Positions 53,110 through 61,814 of a stretch of DNA of 64,000 nt are shown one piece after another. The notes beneath the pieces are model-generated. The model searched no databases. It worked only from the letters and a program-made list of their open reading frames with translations, and was not told the DNA's origin. This stretch comes from Lentibacillus sediminis (GTDB lineage Bacteria; Bacillota; Bacilli; Bacillales; Amphibacillaceae). Both the position numbers and the translations under genes were made by a program. The stretch's first letter is position 1, and each line of letters opens with the position of its first letter. The stretch spans positions 558,001 through 622,000 of the forward strand of contig NZ_NIXK01000001.1 in assembly GCF_002763455.1 (NCBI RefSeq), read 5' to 3'.

Positions 53110-54513
53110 TTATTCTTCCACCTGCTTCTTAAACTCCTGATAAACATTACTCACTTCAGGCCCGATAACAATCTGCACATGTTCATTGTCAATTCTCACA
53201 ACACCGTGTGCCCCGGTTTGTTTGATTTTTTCTTCATCGACAACGGACGCATCCTTGACGACCAGGCGCAGACGGGTCATGCAGTTTTCATAGTCTACCA
53301 GATTTTCTTTGCCGCCGACACTCTGGAGAACTTTTTTCGCCATGTACTCGTATTTGCCATGGCTCAACTCCAGGTCTTTCTCTTTTTCTTCGCGTTCTTC
53401 ACTGAATGCCTGATCATCTTCTCTGCCTACCAATTTAATATTTCTCCTGACAATCAGTGTGTAGAACGTGAAGTAATAGAGTACAAAGAACGCCAGACCG
53501 ACTGGAATGATCATCCATCCGCTATCGGCTATCCCGAGATTCAATGCGTAATCAATTGCACTCCCGCCCCAAGAGAATCCATGCCGGACGTCCAGTAGAT
53601 ACAGTGTTGCTCCGGCGAGTCCGGTATAAACGGAGTGGATGAAAAACAGCAGTGGTGATGTGAACAGAAAACTGAACTCGATTGGCTCCGTCAGCCCGGC
53701 TACAACCGATGTTAAACTCCCTGAACTCATCAAAGCCTTTGTCTCTTCTTTTTTCTTCTTATGCGCCGCTCTCGTGATGGCTAATGCAATTGCCGGAATA
53801 CCAAAGATCATGATGACGAAAAAGCCGCCCAAAAAGTATCCCGCTGTCGGGTCCCCGTTAAGGAAACGGGTGATTTCCCCAGTCACTACTTCTCCGCTTG
53901 CTGTTTCATAGCTTCCCAGACCGAAATAAATGTACGTGTTAAGCACATGATGCAGCCCGAATGGCAGCAGGAAACGGTTCAGAAAGCCGAAAATGAAAAT
54001 GCCGAGTGCACCTAGTCCGACCAGACCCTGTGCCATGGAATCAATTGCTGCCTGGGCATATGGCCATACTAACACCGAAACGCCGGTGACAGGAATCATG
54101 GTTACAATGATCATCGTAATCGGAAATTTTTCGCCGCCAAAAAAGGAAAAGATATTCGGCAGCCTTGTATCTTTAAAACGATTATAGATAAAGGCAGCGA
54201 TTAACCCGGATAACACTCCACCGAACACACTCATATTCAACTCTGGATTAATAATCGCCAAACCTTCGTTTAAAATCGCGATGGCGATGAAACCGGTTAA
54301 TGCTGGAATTCCCCTGTCCTTGGTTTTGGCAAGCCCCATCGCGATACCAATTGCAATCAGAATGTCCATGTTACCGAAAACAGCCCCCGCTGCCTGCACC
54401 AGCGGCCAGTCAAGCAAGTCTTCCGCGCTGATGCGGAACAGAATCCCCGCAGCAGGCAATGCCACAATTGGAATGAGCATCGATTTCCCCAAGTTTTGCA
54501 TGAAACGTCTCAT
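53110..54513 (-). CDS. PTS EIICB of the glucose/N-acetylglucosamine family
   Basis: Permease of 467 aa: EIIC (about 1-370) starts RRFMQNLGKSMLIPIVALPAAGIL and contains LPFGLHHVLN and GLTEPIEFSFLF. EIIB (about 390-467) has the phosphorylated Cys in NCMTRLRLVV. There is no EIIA domain, so it must borrow one from elsewhere. It ends an operon with ChbG and GH4 genes, so the substrate may be N,N'-diacetylchitobiose or a related N-acetylated sugar. GGGAGAGGGGAATAATCC precedes the ATG. Confidence 0.85.
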   Translation of the reverse strand: MRRFMQNLGKSMLIPIVALPAAGILFRISAEDLLDWPLVQAAGAVFGNMDILIAIGIAMGLAKTKDRGIPALTGFIAIAILNEGLAIINPELNMSVFGGVLSGLIAAFIYNRFKDTRLPNIFSFFGGEKFPITMIIVTMIPVTGVSVLVWPYAQAAIDSMAQGLVGLGALGIFIFGFLNRFLLPFGLHHVLNTYIYFGLGSYETASGEVVTGEITRFLNGDPTAGYFLGGFFVIMIFGIPAIALAITRAAHKKKKEETKALMSSGSLTSVVAGLTEPIEFSFLFTSPLLFFIHSVYTGLAGATLYLLDVRHGFSWGGSAIDYALNLGIADSGWMIIPVGLAFFVLYYFTFYTLIVRRNIKLVGREDDQAFSEEREEKEKDLELSHGKYEYMAKKVLQSVGGKENLVDYENCMTRLRLVVKDASVVDEEKIKQTGAHGVVRIDNEHVQIVIGPEVSNVYQEFKKQVEE

Positions 54514-54516
54514 GGA

Positions 54517-55263
54517 TTATTCCCCTCTCCCTAAATCTTGGTAAGTTATCAATTCAAAATGTTCCTTATTCCTGAGTTTCTCGATTGTTTCCGGATGCGT
54601 CATGGCTGCCAATTCCTCCAGGCGCGGTGTGGCATAGGAGGAATTTTCCATAATAAATTTATCCAGGTATGCCGGATGGCACATGATTTCCACCGTCTCT
54701 GCACCACTGTACTGTTCCAGGATTGTCGGTGTATCCGCTAACATTATTTCCGGATTATATTCAAACTGATCGGTTGTCACAAGCTTGCTCCCTGTTGCTT
54801 CCTGATCGAAATTGTTTCTCACCGGAAGCTGATATTCCTCCGCCAGCCGGATGAAAACAGGAAGGATCGACTCTCGGTTATTGATGTGATGATGGCTGTC
54901 CAAATGGGTTGGACGGAGCCCGGAAGCGAGAAAAGCCTCAATTTGCGCTTTCCATTCCCGGTATAATTCATCTGGATTGATATAAGCTTTGCCCTGATAA
55001 TGGTGCAGTTTTTTAAAATTGCCATCTGCATCGACCAGTGTCTGGTGATGATCGAGCAGCGGCCTCCCGCACGTTAGGGTGAGATGGATGCCGATTCCCA
55101 GACTCTTGTGCTGTTTGCCAAGTTCAAAAGCATGCTCTAACCCAGGCATATTGGTCAGACATGTTGTGGAGGTGAGCACCCCTTTTGTGTGTGCATCGAT
55201 GATTCCATAGTTGACTGCCCGTGAGTAGCCGAAATCATCGGCATTGATGATCAGTTTTAACAT
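54517..55263 (-). CDS. chbG: ChbG/HpnK family carbohydrate deacetylase
   Basis: YdjC-fold deacetylase of 248 aa. It begins LKLIINADDFGYSRAVNYGII with the metal-binding ADDFG motif. HLTLTCGRPL and THLDSHHHIN provide further metal ligands. ChbG in E. coli removes one acetyl group from chitobiose-6-phosphate so that ChbF can cleave it, and the same partnership with the GH4 gene is seen here. Three bases separate it from the EIICB gene downstream. Confidence 0.85.
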   Translation of the reverse strand: MLKLIINADDFGYSRAVNYGIIDAHTKGVLTSTTCLTNMPGLEHAFELGKQHKSLGIGIHLTLTCGRPLLDHHQTLVDADGNFKKLHHYQGKAYINPDELYREWKAQIEAFLASGLRPTHLDSHHHINNRESILPVFIRLAEEYQLPVRNNFDQEATGSKLVTTDQFEYNPEIMLADTPTILEQYSGAETVEIMCHPAYLDKFIMENSSYATPRLEELAAMTHPETIEKLRNKEHFELITYQDLGRGE

Positions 55264-55294
55264 GATTGCACCTCTCTCTAAAGGTTGTTTGTTT

Positions 55295-56620
55295 TTATTT
55301 CAATGCCGGCCAGTAATCTTTATTTGCTTCGATCAGATCATCCAGTATTGCTTTTGCCTTTGGCGCGGAAACTATTGTCCTGTTTAACGTTAAAGCCTGC
55401 AGCAGCTTGTTATAGCTATTCTCGTAATACGCCTCGACTACCAGTCTCTCATAGGCATGCTGATTCTCGATTAATCCTTTATAAAAAACAGGGATTTCTC
55501 CGACTGAAAATGCTTTTGGCCCATGATTGGTGAGAAGAGCCGGAACCTCTACCAGAGCATCCGCAGGCAGGTTGGAAATAACCCCTTGATTTTCTACCAT
55601 GACGACAAATGTTTCCTTTAAATTAAACAGGAGCGAGGCCGCAGCCCGAATCATATAAACGCCGTGAATATCGGCTTCTACATCTATATCCTTTGCTGTT
55701 CCCTGCTGAATAATTTGGTCACAATGTTCATGCACCCGTTTTTCTCTTCCATTTATCACTTGTCTTGCTCTTGTATTATCGGGCGATTCCTTTTTAGCCA
55801 AATCGTCCGGGTAGAGGTAGTATTGCAGATACGTATTCGGCAAGAATTCCGGAAAGTCGATCAGCATTTGTCTTGCCTGCCTGAACGTTTGGATCCATGA
55901 CTCGTCATTGGCGATTTCCTTGTCTGTCGGGAGAAAGTCGCCATTAATGATTTTGTCTTTAATCTCATCCGTCAGGTCATTGCCCGCTTTATCAAGAAGT
56001 TTGCTGAACCAGCCGAAATGATTCAAACCGAAATATTCCGGTACGAGTTCCCATACATCTTTCTCCAGCAAATCGGCATAGCTTTTCATGATTGCAATCG
56101 GCATGTCGCAAATGTTTAAAATTCGCAGATCATCTGGAAATTCCCTCTTTAATGCCAGCCCCACGATAGCTGCGGGATTGGTATAATTCAGTATCCATGC
56201 ATCCCGGGAATAATAGCGAATGTCGTTGACCAGGTCAATCATATCTTTAATCGAGCGAAGTCCGTATGCCATCCCCCCAGCACCGCAAGTTTCCTGACCT
56301 ACCACTCCATGTTGAAGCGGGATTTGTTCATCCAGTTCCCGCATCGCGAGCCCGCCAGTTCTGATCTGTACAAAGGCTGCATCAATATCAGCAAAGGCAG
56401 CTGCTTTATCCGTCGTGTAAGAGAAAGACTCCAGTTCCGGATAATGTTCGCTTAGCAGAATTTCTGTCGCCTTTGCTATTTTCTCCTGGCGGTCGGCGTC
56501 TGTGTCATAGAATGTGAGATTCTGAAGAGGGAAATTCTCCTTTTCTTCAATTAAACTCATGATAATTCCAAGTGTATAGGTGCTGCCGCCGCCAACAATA
56601 ACGAGATTTTTTCTTTCCAT
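55295..56620 (-). CDS. 6-phospho-beta-glucosidase, GH4 family
   Basis: NAD- and metal-dependent glycosidase of 441 aa. The start is ATG 56620 behind AAAGGGG; the frame extends to 56638 without a site. NLVIVGGGSTYTLGIIMSL is the dinucleotide-binding loop and NICDMPIAIM with GLNHFGWFS are the metal-binding Cys/His segments. GH4 enzymes such as ChbF cleave phosphorylated beta-glucosides or chitobiose. As first gene of the operon with chbG it more likely acts on chitobiose-6-phosphate. Confidence 0.88.
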   Translation of the reverse strand: MERKNLVIVGGGSTYTLGIIMSLIEEKENFPLQNLTFYDTDADRQEKIAKATEILLSEHYPELESFSYTTDKAAAFADIDAAFVQIRTGGLAMRELDEQIPLQHGVVGQETCGAGGMAYGLRSIKDMIDLVNDIRYYSRDAWILNYTNPAAIVGLALKREFPDDLRILNICDMPIAIMKSYADLLEKDVWELVPEYFGLNHFGWFSKLLDKAGNDLTDEIKDKIINGDFLPTDKEIANDESWIQTFRQARQMLIDFPEFLPNTYLQYYLYPDDLAKKESPDNTRARQVINGREKRVHEHCDQIIQQGTAKDIDVEADIHGVYMIRAAASLLFNLKETFVVMVENQGVISNLPADALVEVPALLTNHGPKAFSVGEIPVFYKGLIENQHAYERLVVEAYYENSYNKLLQALTLNRTIVSAPKAKAILDDLIEANKDYWPALK

Positions 56621-56653
56621 TGTTGAAACCCCTTTCATGATGTCTTTAATATG

Positions 56654-56682
56654 ATTTTAACTCATATTTACTCTATAATCAA
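56654..56682 (-). promoter_or_regulatory. putative promoter of the GH4-chbG-PTS operon
   Basis: Minus strand TTGATT (56677-56682), 17-base spacer, TAAAAT (56654-56659). Two ATACAAAT repeats, 11 bases apart (56682-56689, 56693-56700), overlap and precede the -35 and may be an operator. Confidence 0.45.
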
Positions 56683-56730
56683 TACAAATATGATACAAAT
56701 TATAAACTGTTAGGAAGAGTAGTGGAAAAA

Positions 56731-56746
56731 TGGTACACTTGGTACA
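56731..56746. promoter_or_regulatory. direct repeat upstream of the GntR gene, possible operator
   Basis: TGGTACA occurs twice with a two-base spacer, 26-41 bases before the GntR start. It could be an autoregulatory site. Assignment rests on position only. Confidence 0.35.
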
Positions 56747-56771
56747 GTAAACGGAAAGGTTGATTGACGAC

Positions 56772-57494
56772 ATGTGGAATAAATCGATGCCTCTATACAA
56801 ACAAATCGCAAACAACATAAAAGAAGATATAGCAGATGCAAAGCTGACCTCCGGAGACGCCATACCTTCTGAGACAAATCTGGCAAAAACGTATGGTGTC
56901 AGCAGGGTAACGATAAGGGAAGCGATCAAACAGCTGGTAGAAGAGGATATTTTGTACCGTGTTCAGGGAAGCGGCACTTACATCAGCCATGAAAAGATTG
57001 AACATAACATCTTGAAATTGCAGGGATTCACCGAGGAAATGAGTGAATTAGATAATAATCCGTCCAATGAAATATTAGAATTTCAATTAATGCCTGCTGA
57101 TCAAGAAGTAAGAGACCATTTGAAAATAGGGGAGGGCGAAAAAGTTTATTACGTGAAACGCTTGCGGCTGGCGGATTATGAGCCACTTATTGTGGAGGAG
57201 TCTTATTTGCCTGTTGATCTTTTTCCGGACCTGTCTATTGAAGTAATGAAACATTCAAAGTACGACTATATCAGCGGCAAAGGATACAAAATCGACAGAC
57301 GCTTCGGGGAACTAATACCGAAGATGCCCAGTGCGGAAATGATACAACACTTGCAAATTACAGAATCAGATCCATTGCTATATATGCAGGCATTTTCGAC
57401 CTTCAAGGATGGAACGGTTTTTGAGTACTCGAAAATATATTTCCACCCGCATAAATATTCATTTAAAGTGGTGTCCTCGAGGAATGGGGAGTAG
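56772..57494 (+). CDS. GntR/HutC family transcriptional regulator (NagR-like)
   Basis: A 240-residue regulator divergent from the chitobiose-type operon. The N-terminal winged helix contains IPSETNLAKTYGVSRVTIREAIKQL and the wing GSGTYIS (about 10-72). The C-terminal UTRA effector domain (about 85-238) has VYYVKRLRLADYEPLIVEESYLP, as in NagR/YvoA that senses GlcNAc-6-phosphate or glucosamine-6-phosphate. ATG 56772 is chosen; TTG 56760 directly follows GGAAAGG and is less likely. It should control the GH4-chbG-PTS operon. Confidence 0.88.
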   Translation: MWNKSMPLYKQIANNIKEDIADAKLTSGDAIPSETNLAKTYGVSRVTIREAIKQLVEEDILYRVQGSGTYISHEKIEHNILKLQGFTEEMSELDNNPSNEILEFQLMPADQEVRDHLKIGEGEKVYYVKRLRLADYEPLIVEESYLPVDLFPDLSIEVMKHSKYDYISGKGYKIDRRFGELIPKMPSAEMIQHLQITESDPLLYMQAFSTFKDGTVFEYSKIYFHPHKYSFKVVSSRNGE

Positions 57495-57518
57495 GGTAGG
57501 AAGGATTTCAACAAAAAG

Positions 57519-57558
57519 AGCCAGATCACTTGCTAAAGCAAGCAAATCTGGCTCCTTT
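57519..57558. terminator. bidirectional terminator between the GntR and betaine-binding genes
   Basis: GAGCCAGAT/ATCTGGCTC stem with an inner CTTGCT/AGCAAG hairpin, flanked by an A-run and T's. Confidence 0.72.
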
Positions 57559-57566
57559 AAATATTT

Positions 57567-58484
57567 TTATTCGGCTGGCTCTAAATCTTCAATCGAATCA
57601 ATGTCCATATAGGTTGGTACAGCCAAGCCAATGATGGTACCTTCCAAGTTTGGTCCTAAATCAACAATGTCTTCCTGATATTCTTCATAGAAAGCACCGT
57701 GTGTAACAGGCAGCCACGGAGCAAGTGATGCGTCACCGTCACCGGTAGCTATTGCTTGGAACACAATTGCCGGGTCGACAGGTGTTAGTTCTACCGTAAA
57801 CCCTAGATCCTCTAATACAATTCTCATTACCTGATGAGAAGCACGTTCTGAATCCCATGGAGTTAATACCAGCTCGATTTCCTGTCCATCAACCGGCTCA
57901 ACGCCTTCTGTCCATTCAGCTACACTATCCTGATTCGCTTCTACCCAACTAGCTGCTGCTTCCTCCATGGAAGAATCCTGTGCCTCCAGCATAACCCCTT
58001 CCATATCTTCTACAGTCCAGTTGAACCGGTCAAGAACGGTATTAGCACTAGGCATATCTTCTTCCAAGCCCATTCTTGTGATGGTATGAATGAACTCCTC
58101 TTCACCATATACCCCTTGTGGATCCTCTAAATATTTCAAATCATGCTGAGCAAACATAAAATGCGGGTTCCAGCCTACAACAATAATAGGTTCTTCATTA
58201 CGGATTGCCTCATCCAGCTCTGTTAACATACCTGCCGTTGAACCTTCGACATGTTCCCAGCCCGCTAAGCTGTCATATTCCTCTATAGCGTTGTTTGTAA
58301 GCGCCGTTGCTCCTGCTCCAGGCTCAATGCCGATAATTGTATGCTCTACCGCGTCACTTACATTCGTTGTTCCTTCGCCTTCACCTGAACCGCCCTGTGA
58401 CTCTTCGCCACCGCCGCCACCACAGGCAGCTAACAGTAAAGTGAAAGCTAAAACAAGTATGACCCCAATTAACTTAGTTCTCAT
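57567..58484 (-). CDS. glycine betaine/proline-type ABC transporter binding lipoprotein (OpuAC-like)
   Basis: Extracellular osmolyte-binding protein of 305 aa. A signal peptide ends in LLLAACGGGGG (lipid-modified Cys near 21) with a Gly/Ser/Glu-rich tether. The body matches the OpuAC type: IIGIEPGAGATALTNNAIEEY, IVVGWNPHFMFAQHDLKYLEDP, TPWDSERASHQVM and a Trp-rich WLPVTHG. Tryptophans in WNPH, TPWD and WLP would form the aromatic cage for trimethylammonium. No ATPase or permease gene is adjacent, so it must serve a transporter encoded elsewhere. Confidence 0.88.
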   Translation of the reverse strand: MRTKLIGVILVLAFTLLLAACGGGGGEESQGGSGEGEGTTNVSDAVEHTIIGIEPGAGATALTNNAIEEYDSLAGWEHVEGSTAGMLTELDEAIRNEEPIIVVGWNPHFMFAQHDLKYLEDPQGVYGEEEFIHTITRMGLEEDMPSANTVLDRFNWTVEDMEGVMLEAQDSSMEEAAASWVEANQDSVAEWTEGVEPVDGQEIELVLTPWDSERASHQVMRIVLEDLGFTVELTPVDPAIVFQAIATGDGDASLAPWLPVTHGAFYEEYQEDIVDLGPNLEGTIIGLAVPTYMDIDSIEDLEPAE

Positions 58485-58519
58485 TAAATTTCCTTCCTCC
58501 TTCTAAAATAAAAAAGACT

Positions 58520-58533
58520 ATACTTCTAAGTAT
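58520..58533. promoter_or_regulatory. perfect 14-base palindrome upstream of the betaine-binding gene
   Basis: ATACTTCTAAGTAT-type palindrome (ATACTT, two-base centre, AAGTAT) 36-49 bases before the start codon, in the likely promoter region. It may be an operator for an osmotic or choline-responsive repressor. The rest of the ~400-base gap to the DinB gene shows no convincing gene; the 65-codon frame at 58611 has no ribosome site. Confidence 0.4.
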
Positions 58534-58880
58534 GTCCTAACCAAATGTGATAATAACTTCTTTGCGCACAATTAAAATAATACAGGAGATATAATTTCCA
58601 ATCAATTTGGATGAGACTTCAAATAAAGGAATGCAAGTTAATGATAGTTACTTTAGGTTACTTAGACGCTATAAATCATAGAAATAATCGTCTTTCCTCC
58701 GATTTGTGGGACATTTTGACTAAAAATTTATTATATAACAGCAATACCGGGCACTTTTCCCGGTTAAAGAACTGTGTTTTAAAATTGTGGGAATGTCGGC
58801 TTATTTAAAAATGGAAACGTTCATGAAACATCAGATCTGGTATAATAAATATAAAATTGCAGGCGGATGGGGGAATATTA

Positions 58881-59381
58881 ATGTACAAACCAGAAGATCT
58901 CATTAATGATTTTGAAGCTTTTAATGGCTATGTAAATTCGCTAAAAACAATGGAGGAAACACATTTTTTTGAACCAATTGCTGAGGGGAAATGGTCTGTA
59001 GCTGAGATTATCAGTCATATTTCATTTTGGGATAAATACATACGTGAAGAAATGCTGCCGCAAATGAAACGGGATGCTGTCATTGAAAGTATAGATATTG
59101 AGGAACTCAACAAACTGGCAGCAAGTTACGCATTGTCCGGCGTGTCGCAGCAGCATCTGCTCGATAAACAACTGGAAGAAAGAACGCAGCTTGTATCTGA
59201 TCTAAGGAGAAAGAGTGAGGAAGAATTTTTTGCGACATATACACTGAATGGGGAAGAAGTGGACGAGTATTCAGGTTACCCGCATTCCATTTTTAATTAT
59301 ATCGCGGCGTTTATCTGGCATGACAATCATCATAGCAAGCAAATTGATGGGTTTTTGGAGGAAAAAGCACGGAAAAATTGA
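58881..59381 (+). CDS. DinB family protein
   Basis: A 166-residue four-helix-bundle protein of the DinB/YfiT-like metalloenzyme superfamily. WSVAEIISHISFWDKYIREE carries the first metal His, and FIWHDNHHSKQIDGFLEE near the end carries the other two. Relatives act in thiol-dependent transfer reactions or are damage-induced with no known function. ATG 58881 lies behind ATGGGGGAATATTA. No LexA-type box was noticed before it. Confidence 0.85.
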   Translation: MYKPEDLINDFEAFNGYVNSLKTMEETHFFEPIAEGKWSVAEIISHISFWDKYIREEMLPQMKRDAVIESIDIEELNKLAASYALSGVSQQHLLDKQLEERTQLVSDLRRKSEEEFFATYTLNGEEVDEYSGYPHSIFNYIAAFIWHDNHHSKQIDGFLEEKARKN

Positions 59382-59431
59382 TGTTGAAATTATGCAATTC
59401 ATCTACATGGGAGACTTAGGAGGAAGAAATA

Positions 59432-60649
59432 ATGATTTATTCTATCGTACAGGCTGATGATACCTGGATACTTTGGGGGTTTTTGGCGGGCTGGGCAGCA
59501 GTAAGTATTTATCTGGAACAAAAATACACATGGGCTTCTAAACTTTCAGGGGCGATTATTGCGCTTATTGGTGCAATGCTCTTGGCAAATTTAAATATTA
59601 TTCCAACCGCATCACCCGTTTATGATACCGTTTGGTCCTACGTTGTACCGCTATCCATTCCGCTTTTATTATTCCGGTCAAATATATTAAAGATATGGAA
59701 TGAGAGCGGCAGGTTATTAATGATGTTCTTCTTAGGTGCTATCGGGTCTGTCGCAGGAGCAATCATTGGTTTTTTTCTGTTGAAAGATATTATTCCTTCA
59801 TTAGACATGATTGGTGCAATGATGACAGGCTCTTATATCGGAGGCGGCGTAAATTTTGCGGCGATGTCGGCAAAATTTGAAGTTCCAGGAGAAACAGTAT
59901 CGTCAACCGTTGTTGCCGATAATATGCTGATGGCAATTTATTTTCTGGTGTTAATTCTTGTACCGACACTTAACTTCTTCAGAAATAAATACAAGACGCC
60001 GTATATGGATGAACTGGAAAAAAGCACAAACAAAGATAATAATCTTGCATCATCCTTTTGGGGAAGACAAGAAGTATCATTAAAGGATATTGCACTCGCG
60101 GTGGGTACTGCTTTTGTTATTGTAGCCGTTTCCTTCAAGCTGGCTGAGATCTTTGATGGAATTATTCCATCAGGGGACAATGTTAACTTCTTTTTGAATG
60201 CGCTGAATGGCATATTTGGGGACAATTACTTGATGCTGACAACGATTACGATGCTCTGTGTAACCATTTTTCCGCATTATTTTGAAAATATCAATGGTGC
60301 CCAGGAGATTGGAACCTATTTGATTTATATTTTCTTTGTTGTTATTGGCGTTCCGGCTTCGCTTCCATTAATCCTGCAGAATGCACCACTGATCCTGGTC
60401 TTTGTAACGATTATGGTCGCTGTTAATATGTTGGTATCATTTACTGCTGGAAAGCTATTCAAGTTTTCATTGGAAGAAATTATTCTGGCGAGCAATGCCA
60501 ATATAGGCGGTCCTACAACAGCAGCAGCCATGGCCATTTCGAAAGGTTGGACAAAATTGGTCGGTCCTATTTTAATAGTTGGGACGATGGGCTATATTAT
60601 TGGGAACTATGCGGGAACAGCAATCGGGTATTGGTTTAGCAGTTTTTAG
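59432..60649 (+). CDS. DUF819 family membrane protein (YjcL-like)
   Basis: Polytopic membrane protein of 405 aa with about eleven helices. YVVPLSIPLLLFRSNILKIW, GAMMTGSYIGGGVNFAAMSA and the late SNANIGGPTTAAAMAISKGW are hallmarks of the DUF819 family, B. subtilis YjcL. The two glycine-rich loops are symmetric, as in secondary transporters. Substrate unknown. A perfect AGGAGGAAGAAATA site precedes the ATG. Confidence 0.9.
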   Translation: MIYSIVQADDTWILWGFLAGWAAVSIYLEQKYTWASKLSGAIIALIGAMLLANLNIIPTASPVYDTVWSYVVPLSIPLLLFRSNILKIWNESGRLLMMFFLGAIGSVAGAIIGFFLLKDIIPSLDMIGAMMTGSYIGGGVNFAAMSAKFEVPGETVSSTVVADNMLMAIYFLVLILVPTLNFFRNKYKTPYMDELEKSTNKDNNLASSFWGRQEVSLKDIALAVGTAFVIVAVSFKLAEIFDGIIPSGDNVNFFLNALNGIFGDNYLMLTTITMLCVTIFPHYFENINGAQEIGTYLIYIFFVVIGVPASLPLILQNAPLILVFVTIMVAVNMLVSFTAGKLFKFSLEEIILASNANIGGPTTAAAMAISKGWTKLVGPILIVGTMGYIIGNYAGTAIGYWFSSF

Positions 60650-60714
60650 TCATAAGTGACAGAATAACCCCTTTCAATTTTCTGAAGTAGCGTGTCTATG
60701 AAGGAAAGTATGTT

Positions 60715-60743
60715 TTGCCATTCTGTATATGTGGAAAGATAAA
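60715..60743 (+). promoter_or_regulatory. weak sigma-A type promoter before the SDR gene
   Basis: TTGCCA (60715-60720), 17-base spacer and GATAAA (60738-60743), about 80 bases before the start codon. Confidence 0.35.
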
Positions 60744-60820
60744 ATGTGTAATGGCTGACAATAAAGAAACAACCCTAGGAAAATTAAGTTCGTGCATTCA
60801 ATTGGAAAGGCGGTTATAAA

Positions 60821-61561
60821 ATGTCCAATAATATAGAAGGAAAAGTTGTTGTCTTAACAGGTGCCTCCAGCGGAATTGGCGAGGCAGCCGCGAAGGAACT
60901 TGCTGCTCATGGAGCCAAACTTGTGCTTGCCGCACGCCGTGAAGAACGTTTACAGGATTTGCAAAAGGCCATCCAAAACGAAGGCGGAGAAGCCGGGTAC
61001 AAAGTGACAGATGTTGTTTCCCAGGAACAATTACAGGAACTCACGCAATTTGCCCTTGATACCTACGGGCAGATTGATGTAATGATAAATAACGCTGGTT
61101 TAATGCCGCAATCGCTGATGCATAACCTGAAGACCGATGAGTGGGATCGCATGGTTGATGTTAATATTAAAGGCGTTCTCTATGGGATTGCCGCGGTCCT
61201 TCCGCATATGCGTGAAAGAAAAACAGGGCATATCATCAATGTGTCATCCGTTGCGGGACATGAGGTCTTTCCCGGCAGTGCGGTTTACAGCGGTACAAAG
61301 TTTGCAGTGCGCGCCATTACCGATGGAGTAAGAAAAGAAGAATCAGCAAACAACATTCGAACGACGATCCTCTCGCCAGGAGCTGTCGATACCGAGCTGA
61401 CAGAGACGATCACAGACACCGATGTAAAATCAGGTGTGGATGAACTTTACGAAAAGGCCATTCATCCGGATTCAATGGCCCGGGCGATTCGTTATGCTGT
61501 GGAAGAACCTGAAGATGTATCCATCAATGAATTGATTATTCGTCCAACATCGCAAGGTTAA
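60821..61561 (+). CDS. SDR family NAD(P)-dependent oxidoreductase
   Basis: Classical short-chain dehydrogenase, 246 aa. The cofactor loop is TGASSGIGEAA (about 13-23); AARREER after the second strand favours NADP(H). NNAG (about 90) and the catalytic Ser and YSGTK (about 154-158) are intact. Similar to B. subtilis YdfG-like proteins that reduce hydroxy acids or carbonyls. GGAAAGGCGGTTATAAA precedes the ATG; a terminator follows. Confidence 0.9.
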   Translation: MSNNIEGKVVVLTGASSGIGEAAAKELAAHGAKLVLAARREERLQDLQKAIQNEGGEAGYKVTDVVSQEQLQELTQFALDTYGQIDVMINNAGLMPQSLMHNLKTDEWDRMVDVNIKGVLYGIAAVLPHMRERKTGHIINVSSVAGHEVFPGSAVYSGTKFAVRAITDGVRKEESANNIRTTILSPGAVDTELTETITDTDVKSGVDELYEKAIHPDSMARAIRYAVEEPEDVSINELIIRPTSQG

Positions 61562-61595
61562 TAAAACAGTCGTGTGAACAGAGTTTTAATCTTAA

Positions 61596-61638
61596 GCAAA
61601 AAAGCCTGCCGTACATCCTTAACGGCAGGCTTTTTTGC
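61596..61638 (+). terminator. terminator after the SDR gene
   Basis: GCAAAAAAGCCTGCCGT pairs perfectly with ACGGCAGGCTTTTTTGC; eight- to nine-base loop. Confidence 0.85.
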
Positions 61639-61707
61639 TGTAAACGAAGTAAATTAATTTGACAATTGATGTCTGAAGAATTAGAATTATAGGCAACACA
61701 GCAATTG

Positions 61708-61721
61708 TGAAAGCGATATCA
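61708..61721. promoter_or_regulatory. perfect cre (CcpA) site upstream of the flavin oxidoreductase gene
   Basis: TGAAAGCGATATCA matches all 14 positions of TGWAANCGNTNWCA. It lies 94-107 bases before the start codon, consistent with a promoter-region or roadblock site. Confidence 0.65.
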
Positions 61722-61814
61722 CTTGAGAAAACCACATACATAATAAGGAAACTTGAGCGTAAAGGTTTCTTGGAGAAGCTGTGTCATTTGCTGATAAAAA
61801 GGAGATCAATATTC

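Noticed and set aside
58611-58808. 65-codon plus-strand frame upstream of the DinB gene
   Set aside because: No ribosome site, A+T-rich with no recognisable features, in a promoter region.
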